From: an uncultured Acidimicrobiaceae bacterium
Lineage (GTDB): Bacteria; Actinomycetota; Acidimicrobiia; Spongiisociales; UBA5794
NCBI GenBank assembly: GCA_947258635.1
Contig: CAMYJM010000143.1
Span: 1 to 6,822 of the forward strand
DNA length: 6,822 nt
Direction of reading: 5' to 3'
Shown piece after piece: positions 1-4,501 of the stretch; position 1 is the first letter of the stretch, and each line of letters begins with the position of its first letter. The notes below the pieces were generated by a model. That model searched no databases. It was not told the DNA's origin and was given only the letters and a program-made list of their open reading frames with translations. A program made the translations under genes and the position numbers.

Positions 1-555
1 CGGGTCGCGGTCACGTTCCAGGGCGTCGAAGAATCGCTTCTGGAGCTCGTACAGCTCGCGCTGGGCCGCATTGAGGGTCATGGTGCGCCGGGTCGGCAAT
101 ACCAGCTTGCGCAACTGTTCGATGAGCTCCTGGACATCCGCCGTCCAGCTCTCGTCCCGCAGGGCTACAGCCTGCCTGCCGGCCAGCGCACTGATCGAAG
201 CAGGCAGTTGGCCTTCCGCCGGCATAACCGCCCCACCGACTAGCACCGGAACCAAGGTCCGGTCATTGTCAATTGCCGCCTGAAACTCGCCACGGAGCAC
301 GTCCTCGTCGAGCGCGATGCGACAGTGACCTTCATCATCAGCCAGCTCGAGCCACATTGGGCCGATTACCGCCAGGAAAGCCTCACAGGCGGTGATCTCC
401 TCTGCGATGGCCGATCTCCAGTCGGTGCCCGGTTCGAGATCTTCCACATCCTGAAAGACCAAATCCCGGCCGAAACGTAGCGAGAGATGGTCGCTGAGCC
501 GTCCAGCCCACCCGGAACTGTCAGCGCGCCGGTAAGAGACGAATACGGTCCCCAT
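1..555 (-). CDS. TIR-domain protein (3' end outside window)
   Basis: The frame stays open from an ATG at 555 to the left edge: 185 codons with no stop. Residues 4-150 read as a bacterial TIR (TIR_2-type) domain. Strand A is VFVSYRRAD. The box-2-like segment is VFQDVEDLEPGTDWRSAI (about 33-50), followed by FLAVIGPMWL (59-68), then GEFQAAI and LVPVLVGGAVMP, with a closing helix DVQELIEQL. E90 in GEFQAAI sits where NADase TIR domains such as SARM1 carry the catalytic Glu, so NAD+ hydrolysis is possible but not shown. TIR domains also act only as protein-interaction modules. From about residue 153 a charged, probably helical segment begins (LNAAQRELYELQKRFF), so a second domain follows outside the window and would decide the role. 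The start is supported by AAGGGGG at 562-568, 6 nt upstream. No partner gene is adjacent. I am sure of the fold and unsure of the function. Confidence 0.9.
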   Translation of the reverse strand, partial: MGTVFVSYRRADSSGWAGRLSDHLSLRFGRDLVFQDVEDLEPGTDWRSAIAEEITACEAFLAVIGPMWLELADDEGHCRIALDEDVLRGEFQAAIDNDRTLVPVLVGGAVMPAEGQLPASISALAGRQAVALRDESWTADVQELIEQLRKLVLPTRRTMTLNAAQRELYELQKRFFDALERDRDP

Positions 556-583
556 CGTCGGCCCCCTTGTGCAGGCTATTGCG

Positions 584-612
584 AGTGTACGACAGGGAAT
601 GTCCGCTTGGAA
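584..612 (-). promoter_or_regulatory. Candidate promoter of the TIR gene
   Basis: On the minus strand TTCCAA (607-612) and TACACT (584-589) are separated by exactly 17 nt. The -10-like box lies 28 nt before the ATG at 555, leaving room for the AAGGGGG ribosome site. The -10 matches 4 of 6 and the -35 only 3 of 6 of the sigma-70-type consensus. It is therefore a candidate based on spacing and position. Confidence 0.35.
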
Positions 613-620
613 GGGCCGCC

Positions 621-654
621 GAGTCCCCTCCGGGCGGATGCGTGAAGGGGATTC
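621..654. repeat. 9-bp inverted repeat upstream of the TIR promoter
   Basis: GAGTCCCCT (621-629) pairs with AGGGGATTC (646-654) across a 16-nt loop, with one G:T wobble. It lies directly upstream of the candidate promoter at 584-612 and could be an operator or part of a terminator for the incoming minus-strand gene. Apart from this, the promoter and the hairpin at 697-731, nothing else was seen in the 556-765 gap. Confidence 0.4.
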
Positions 655-696
655 CCGGCCACCGTCAAGCTCGCGGAGAAAACGACTTCCGAACGC

Positions 697-731
697 GCAT
701 CACTCCCGGCAGAGGGGTCCGGGAGTGATGC
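697..731 (-). terminator. Hairpin terminator of the acidic secreted-protein gene
   Basis: GCATCACTCCCGG (697-709) and CCGGGAGTGATGC (719-731) form a perfect 13-bp stem with a 9-nt loop. It starts 35 nt past the stop of the minus-strand gene ending at 766. No long U-run follows, although a TTTT lies about 14 nt further on. Such U-poor stems are common terminators in high-GC actinobacteria. It also insulates the TIR gene downstream. Confidence 0.75.
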
Positions 732-765
732 CGAGATGCGAGGTGCCGGGGTTCAGCCCCTCGCT

Positions 766-1116
766 CTAGTCGTCTGAGTCGTCCGAGTCGGGGGAATCGT
801 CGGGCGACTCGTCATCGTCGGCGGTGTCGTCGGGGCTCTCGACGGACGGGCTGTTGAGGGAGTCGTTGTCGTCGGCCGTTTCGTCCCCGAGCCCGTCGGA
901 GACGGATGCGATCGAATCGTCGAGGGTGATCGTCGGCGTCTCGGAGAACAGTGAGGCGATGGTGGTCTCCGTCACCTGGTCGATGGTGACGACATCGTCG
1001 AGATCGATGGTGTCCGGCATGGCATTGCCGCTCTGGGCTACGGCAGCGGTGCTACCGAGGGTCACTGCAGCGGCCAACGTGCCACCAACGACCTTCCATG
1101 GCTTCCTGATTGTCAT
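766..1116 (-). CDS. Small acidic exported protein, Asp/Ser-rich, function unknown
   Basis: This is a 116-residue protein I do not recognise. Residues 1-27 form a Sec signal peptide: a basic start (MTIRKPWK), a hydrophobic core (VVGGTLAAAVTLG) and an AVA cleavage site before QSG. The mature part contains no Lys, Arg or His at all. Its first half repeats short Thr/Ile/Asp phrases (TIDLDD, TIDQ, TITLDD). The last 44 residues hold 17 Asp, 3 Glu and 9 Ser and end SPDSDDSDD. Such a chain should be disordered and strongly anionic, so binding of cations or positively charged surfaces is possible, but this is inference. The ATG at 1116 is preferred over an in-frame ATG at 1182. It has AAAGGA at 1125-1130, 8 nt upstream, and puts the signal peptide at the N terminus. 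The gene stands alone and is followed by a strong terminator. Confidence 0.75.
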   Translation of the reverse strand: MTIRKPWKVVGGTLAAAVTLGSTAAVAQSGNAMPDTIDLDDVVTIDQVTETTIASLFSETPTITLDDSIASVSDGLGDETADDNDSLNSPSVESPDDTADDDESPDDSPDSDDSDD

Positions 1117-1279
1117 TCTCGAGATCCTTTCAGCTCCGCAAGGGGGTGTCTTCCGTGATTGTGCTGGGCCATCGTCGCGCACCTTCGGTTAGCTGAGCGC
1201 TAAGCGACTCATAAGTGACGGGGCATCCGCAGCATCTCGGACCGAACGCGTCGCGCCTCCGACGAATTCCGTTCACCCG

Positions 1280-1336
1280 GCCGCGGTACCGCGCTGTCCC
1301 AGACGCAAATCATCCCCCGTGAGGCGGTACCGCGGC
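1280..1336. repeat. 13-bp inverted repeat made of two copies of a palindrome
   Basis: GCCGCGGTACCGC (1280-1292) and GCGGTACCGCGGC (1324-1336) are perfect inverted arms with a 31-nt spacer. Each arm contains the self-complementary GCGGTACCGC (1283-1292 and 1324-1333). The two palindromes therefore also form a direct repeat, spaced 41 bp centre to centre, close to four helical turns. This fits two dimer operator sites on one DNA face, or a stem in a minus-strand transcript. It lies about 165-220 bp upstream of the start at 1116. Confidence 0.65.
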
Positions 1337-1369
1337 GGGCGACCTGAGCGAGGTTTCCCTCAGCGTCTT

Positions 1370-1452
1370 GGCCTCTTGGGTCCTGGTCCTGGTCATCGTC
1401 CCGCAGCTCCGGTCGTCCGGATCAAGCGGAACGGTGAGCCACCCAAGAGGCC
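1370..1452. ncRNA. 83-nt long imperfect hairpin (candidate structured RNA or terminator)
   Basis: Three nested stems share one axis. The outer stem is 12 perfect bp (GGCCTCTTGGGT 1370-1381 with ACCCAAGAGGCC 1441-1452). The middle stem is 12 positions (1393-1404 with 1426-1437), with one wobble and one mismatch on either strand. The apical stem is TCCGG/CCGGA (1408-1412 with 1417-1421) closed by a 4-nt loop. The outer and middle stems are separated by an asymmetric loop of 11 and 3 nt. Strand is not determined. Read on the minus strand it begins 53 nt after the kinase stop and could be that gene's terminator, but it is far longer than usual and no U-run follows. Read on the plus strand it is followed by a modestly T-rich stretch. 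A small RNA or a mobile hairpin repeat remains possible. Confidence 0.5.
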
Positions 1453-1479
1453 GCCAAATCTTTGTTCGCCTTTGGCCTT

Positions 1480-1508
1480 GTAACCGCAACAGACCCGGAT
1501 TGGGTTAC
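1480..1508 (-). terminator. Weak hairpin spanning the kinase stop codon
   Basis: GTAACC (1480-1485) and GGTTAC (1503-1508) form a 6-bp stem with a 17-nt loop, and the TAA stop of the kinase gene lies inside the stem. It is short and has no U-run, so it may act only together with the longer hairpin at 1370-1452, or by chance. Confidence 0.25.
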
Positions 1509-2728
1509 GGGTTGACCGACCTTTTCATTGAATAGGCGGAATCGAGCCACATCTGCGCCAGATCGAGGCGTCGTTGGGTGGCCTCGGGCCAGTCGGGGAG
1601 CAAGACCCGGAAAGGCCCCGTGGCCAGACCGAGGATGACTCCGGCCACTCTGCGGCGTAGCATAACCGGGTCGGTGCGTCGCTCGAAGTCCTCCAGCAGC
1701 AGGGCTCCGTATTGGTCGATGGGTGCCGGGCTCTGAGCGGCCGAGCCGACCGTTGCGAGCTGGCCGATGACGGTGGCCAGATCGTCGGCCCGGTGCCCGA
1801 CGCCGGCGGTGTCCACGTCCACCAGGCCGACGATACGACCGTCTTCGATGAGCACTTGAGAGGTGTGGAAGTCGCCATGAACCGCCGCCGGGGGCTCGCG
1901 GTCGTCGACCAGCGAGACTCCGGCGACGATCGCGTCGAGCTGGCCGGATGCCGTTGGGAGAACTGCACAGAGCAGTCGGGCGTGCTCAGCGGCCCGCTGA
2001 TATGCGCCGCGGACGACCTTCGCTCGCGGGGGTGGTTCGGGGAATCGGTCGAGCAGTTCGTGGAGCGCCTGCGGTGAGGGCAACGCCACGGCACCACCCT
2101 CGAGGGAGTGGCGCAGCGTAGTCCCGCCGAGAGCCTGCATGGCGACGATGCCGAGCTGTTGTGACCACCCGAGGCTCTGGGGAATCGGGAGGTGGGGGGC
2201 CAGCCCGATGTGGAGCCGCTGCAGGGCGGCGATCCGGTCGGGCCGCAGGACCTTGATGTAGATGGCTCCTTCGTCACTTCCGGCCTGGAGGACGGCGCGG
2301 CGCCCGGCCCGATAGGCGCGGGTTCGAATCCGCACGGTGTCGGTGGGGATTCCGAGGCGCGTCAGTAACTCGGCGGTGCGCGGCGGATCGCTGGCCGGGG
2401 CCAGGCCGGGTAGGAAGGGATCGTCCGGGAAGCGCCAAACCGCAATGCGGATATCCCCGGATTCGAGGATCGTGGTGCCTTCGGGAGTCGCCAACCCGGA
2501 GGCCGCGACCATCATGGCTTTGGTCGCTGCCCCAGAGGCATCGCGGGCGGTCACGCGATATTGGACGGTGACCGATTTCCCCGGGACATAGCGCACCTGA
2601 GATGGGCGCGCCTCCTCCACCGTGCCGCCGATCGGCGACACGACGGCGTGCAGCACCTCGGCGGCGTCCGGGCCGAGCAAGACCTCGAGGGCGGGGACCT
2701 CGGAATCGGGAGGCGGAACGGTGACCAC
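1505..2728 (-). CDS. APH-fold phosphotransferase (aminoglycoside phosphotransferase / choline kinase superfamily)
   Basis: This is a predicted cytosolic small-molecule kinase of 407 residues with unknown substrate. The APH core is clear: a strand with the probable ATP-binding Lys in YIKVLRP (K159), hinge-region VAMQALGG, the catalytic loop HGDFHTSQ (H284, D286) and the metal-binding segment VDVDTAGVGHRADDLA (D304). The usual HGDxxxxN Asn is Gln here (Q291). An N-terminal stretch of about 125 residues precedes the Lys and contains RYVPGKSVTVQY (46-57), echoed by AYRAGRRAVLQA (138-149), as if a beta element of the N-lobe were duplicated. The frame stays open to 2908, inside the divergent ABC gene. 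I place the start at GTG 2728, just before the first family-like sequence. No clear Shine-Dalgarno is present. CATCAT, 6 nt before the GTG, could be a -10 box of a leaderless transcript. A GTG at 2815 is the alternative. Aminoglycoside resistance should not be assumed. Confidence 0.8.
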   Translation of the reverse strand: MVTVPPPDSEVPALEVLLGPDAAEVLHAVVSPIGGTVEEARPSQVRYVPGKSVTVQYRVTARDASGAATKAMMVAASGLATPEGTTILESGDIRIAVWRFPDDPFLPGLAPASDPPRTAELLTRLGIPTDTVRIRTRAYRAGRRAVLQAGSDEGAIYIKVLRPDRIAALQRLHIGLAPHLPIPQSLGWSQQLGIVAMQALGGTTLRHSLEGGAVALPSPQALHELLDRFPEPPPRAKVVRGAYQRAAEHARLLCAVLPTASGQLDAIVAGVSLVDDREPPAAVHGDFHTSQVLIEDGRIVGLVDVDTAGVGHRADDLATVIGQLATVGSAAQSPAPIDQYGALLLEDFERRTDPVMLRRRVAGVILGLATGPFRVLLPDWPEATQRRLDLAQMWLDSAYSMKRSVNP

Positions 2729-2846
2729 GGCGCCATGATGACACGTCGCCGGGTCCCGTTTTGGGCGCGCCGTCTGATAACGGGGCCGCCTGCGTGCCAG
2801 ACTTCGATGAGGCACCCCGGCCCGCGGCGTGCCCCACGGAGCAGCA
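2729..2846. promoter_or_regulatory. Divergent intergenic region between kinase and ABC ATPase genes
   Basis: These 118 bp must carry the start signals of both genes if the chosen starts are right. TGATAA (2776-2781) is the only AT-rich element on the plus strand, with no convincing -35 partner. No strong inverted repeat was found. Divergence from one short gap suggests possible co-regulation but does not prove it. Confidence 0.4.
2838..2841 (+). promoter_or_regulatory. Ribosome binding site deciding the ABC ATPase start
   Basis: GGAG lies 5 nt before GTG 2847. The earlier in-frame GTG at 2829 has only a GAGG about 15 nt upstream, which is too far. This, and the typical family opening (ASITLTSVSR) right after 2847, favours the later start. 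Confidence 0.55.
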
Positions 2847-3902
2847 GTGGCATCGATAACCCTCACATCCGTATCTCGTGCCGTCGGTGACACGACGGTG
2901 CTGAGCAACGTTTCCCTTCACGTCGCCCAAGGGGAGTTGGTGGTGTTGGTGGGACCTTCTGGAGCGGGAAAGACGTCGCTCATCAGAGCGATTGCCGGCC
3001 TCGACAAAATCAGTGCCGGGTCGGTGTTCTTCGATGACGAGGATGTGACCGAGGTTCCAGTGGCCCAAAGGGACGTAGGAATGGTTTTCGAGTCGAACAC
3101 CCTGTTTCCCACACACCGAGTTCGGCGCAACGTCGGCTTCCCGCTGAGGATCAGGTCGATGCGGCGCGACATCATCAACACCCGGGTGACCGCCGAGGCC
3201 CGCTCTCTCGGCATCGAAGATATGCTCGATCGGTGGCCGCGCGAGCTCTCGGCGGGCCACGCCCAGCTGGCGCAGATCGCCCGGGCGATGGTGCGCGTTC
3301 CGCGCCTGCTGCTCATGGACGAGCCAATGGCCCACCTCGATGCTCCGAACCGGGTCCGCCTCCGCAGGGAGCTCCGCGAGTTGCAGCGCGGCTATGGCGT
3401 CACCACGGTCTACGCAACCAATGATCCGGCCGAAGCGGTCTATATGGCCGATCGGATGGTTGCCATGGAGGGCGGAGCGATCCTGCAGATCGGGGAGCCG
3501 GGGGAGCTGTATGCGGCGCCGGCAACCACCCACATTGCCTGGCTGACCGGTCCGGTGAGCTTCCTGCACGCTGCGGTGGAGGCCGCGGCTGAGGGCTACT
3601 GGTTGGTCGGTGATGGCTTCCGGATTCGAGCCTGGCCCCCGGTGTTGGGACGGCACGTCAACGAGACGGTCAGAGTCGGAATCCGGCCTGAGAGCATGAG
3701 GCTGCAACCCGACTCGCGGCTGCGGGCGACGGTCGACTCCATGTCATTCGAGAGTGGCACGCCGGTGACGCGAGTGCGCGTTGGTGGCGAATTGGTCGCC
3801 ATGGCGTCGCTCGATCTGCCGCAAGGCACCGAGGTCGGCGTGATGATCGACCGGTCGCTCGTCTTCGATGGCGGCGGCCGTCTGATCTCGGTTCTGGGTT
3901 GA
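2847..3902 (+). CDS. ABC transporter ATPase, sugar/spermidine/iron importer type (MalK/UgpC/PotA-like), with unusual motifs
   Basis: This is a cytoplasmic nucleotide-binding subunit of 351 residues, the normal length for importer ATPases with a regulatory tail. Walker A is GPSGAGKT (36-43), Walker B LLLMDEP (154-160) with the catalytic Glu at 159, and the D-loop MAHLDA. The C-terminal part is a TOBE/MOP-like beta domain marked by VRVGIRPESMRL (about 275-286). Three motifs deviate. The Q-loop is VFESNTL with Glu82 where Gln is usual. The signature is LSAGH (134-138) instead of LSGGQ. The switch region is YATND, with Asn192 where the H-loop His is usual. Some actinobacterial MalK-type proteins carry one such change, but three together suggest weak or asymmetric ATP hydrolysis, perhaps as half of a heterodimer. 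No permease or binding-protein gene is adjacent, so the substrate cannot be assigned. The gene converges on the PPOX-class gene with a 30-bp gap. Confidence 0.88.
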   Translation: MASITLTSVSRAVGDTTVLSNVSLHVAQGELVVLVGPSGAGKTSLIRAIAGLDKISAGSVFFDDEDVTEVPVAQRDVGMVFESNTLFPTHRVRRNVGFPLRIRSMRRDIINTRVTAEARSLGIEDMLDRWPRELSAGHAQLAQIARAMVRVPRLLLMDEPMAHLDAPNRVRLRRELRELQRGYGVTTVYATNDPAEAVYMADRMVAMEGGAILQIGEPGELYAAPATTHIAWLTGPVSFLHAAVEAAAEGYWLVGDGFRIRAWPPVLGRHVNETVRVGIRPESMRLQPDSRLRATVDSMSFESGTPVTRVRVGGELVAMASLDLPQGTEVGVMIDRSLVFDGGGRLISVLG

Positions 3903-3932
3903 GGCGGCACCCGAGGGCGGCCCAGCACCGAA

Positions 3933-4403
3933 TCAGTCGTCTGCAACCAGGCGTGCCGGAAAACCGCCCCGCGAGATCGGTCCCCACGAGTCGATCGCCA
4001 TCCGGATGATGACCTTGCCCTGGTCGACCATCGCTTGGCGGTACTCGTCCCAGTCGGGATGTTCCCCGGCAATGTTCCGGTAGTACTCAACGAGTGGCTC
4101 GAGCGCTCCCGGCAGATCTAGTACCTCGGCCCGGCCGTACAACTGCACCCATTCACCGCCGAAGTCGTCCGAGAGCACACACACCGATACGGCCGGGTCG
4201 TGCCGCACGTTGTGGGCTTTGGCCCGCTCCGGATACGTGGAAACGACCACCCGGTCCGAATCATCCAGACCCATCGTGACCGGCGACATCTGGGGCCGCC
4301 CGTCACGACGTGTGGTGGTGAGAATCCCGTGGTGCCGGGGACGGATGAAGCTGAGCAGCTCCGCCCGGTCGACCCGACGGTCTTCGGCAATCGTTCGCGC
4401 CAC
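3933..4403 (-). CDS. PPOX-class F420-dependent oxidoreductase (split-barrel, FDOR type)
   Basis: The 156-residue length and sequence match the pyridoxamine-phosphate-oxidase-like split-barrel family that binds cofactor F420 in actinobacteria (TIGR03618-like, related to Rv1155). Visible family segments are RHHGILTTTRRDGRPQMSPV (23-42), VVVSTYPERAKAHNVRHDP (52-70), VSVCVLSDDFGGEWVQLYG (72-90), EHPDWDEYRQAMVDQGKVII (114-133) and the closing DSWGPISRGGFP. The STYPERAKAHNV segment contributes to the cofactor phosphate site in this family. Such enzymes are soluble homodimers that pass hydride from reduced F420 to small organic substrates; the substrate here is unknown. The start is GTG at 4403, and no other start lies before the domain. 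There is no Shine-Dalgarno, but a -10-like box suggests leaderless expression. The gene stands alone between a convergent ABC gene and the terminator of the upstream minus-strand gene. Confidence 0.9.
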   Translation of the reverse strand: MARTIAEDRRVDRAELLSFIRPRHHGILTTTRRDGRPQMSPVTMGLDDSDRVVVSTYPERAKAHNVRHDPAVSVCVLSDDFGGEWVQLYGRAEVLDLPGALEPLVEYYRNIAGEHPDWDEYRQAMVDQGKVIIRMAIDSWGPISRGGFPARLVADD

Positions 4404-4409
4404 GCCGCG

Positions 4410-4415
4410 ACTCTA
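4410..4415 (-). promoter_or_regulatory. -10-like box for leaderless transcription of the PPOX-class gene
   Basis: TAGAGT on the minus strand ends 6 nt before GTG 4403, which would place the transcription start at or next to the start codon. It matches the TANNNT actinobacterial -10 pattern. The absence of a ribosome site upstream of this GTG agrees with a leaderless mRNA. No good -35 is seen. Confidence 0.4.
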
Positions 4416-4456
4416 GGGGCGCGAGCCGTCGGGCATCGAATCTCGGCGGAGGGGTG

Positions 4457-4490
4457 ATGGGGCGCTCGCCGGATCGGTCGAGCGCCCCAT
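4457..4490 (-). terminator. Hairpin terminator of the two-repeat secreted protein gene
   Basis: ATGGGGCGCTCG (4457-4468) and CGAGCGCCCCAT (4479-4490) form a perfect 12-bp stem with a 10-nt loop. It begins 11 nt after the TAG stop of the minus-strand gene ending at 4502. No U-run follows, as with the hairpin at 697-731. Confidence 0.75.
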
Positions 4491-4501
4491 TTCGAGTCTC
4501 G

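Larger units (their letters stand above)
1117..1504. other. 388-bp structured intergenic region
   Basis: No convincing reading frame crosses this gap between two minus-strand genes. It is dense in inverted repeats, listed separately at 1280-1336, 1370-1452 and 1480-1508. Smaller ones lie between. On the minus strand GAGG-GAAA-CCTC forms a short stem with a GNRA-type loop (1351-1362). GAG-T-CGC-TTA-GCG-CTC forms a bulged hairpin just before TCAGCTAACC (1187-1196). TTCGGT (1241-1246) can pair with ACCGAA (1184-1189). The density of pairing suggests a structured leader for the acidic-protein gene, an independent small RNA, or both. Confidence 0.5.

Noticed and set aside
569..769. A 66-codon plus-strand frame in the gap between the TIR and acidic-protein genes
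   Set aside because: It runs through both inverted repeats and the terminator, has no ribosome site worth noting and no recognisable sequence.
1280..1336. Repeated palindromes as a possible CRISPR array
   Set aside because: Only two units of 10-13 bp are present with one spacer; there is no further repetition and no cas gene.
2318..2333. GCGGGTTCGAATCCGC, resembling a tRNA T-arm
   Set aside because: No acceptor, D or anticodon stems can be formed around it and it lies within the conserved AYRAGRR region of the kinase gene.
2274..3707. A 477-codon open frame on the minus strand across the kinase and ABC genes
   Set aside because: It overlaps two well-supported genes on both strands, its composition is Arg/Pro/His-rich and it has no recognisable domain. 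High GC at third positions creates such antisense frames.
2847..3902. Naming the ABC ATPase malK, ugpC or potA
   Set aside because: The fold is shared by all of these and no permease or binding protein is present to decide the substrate.
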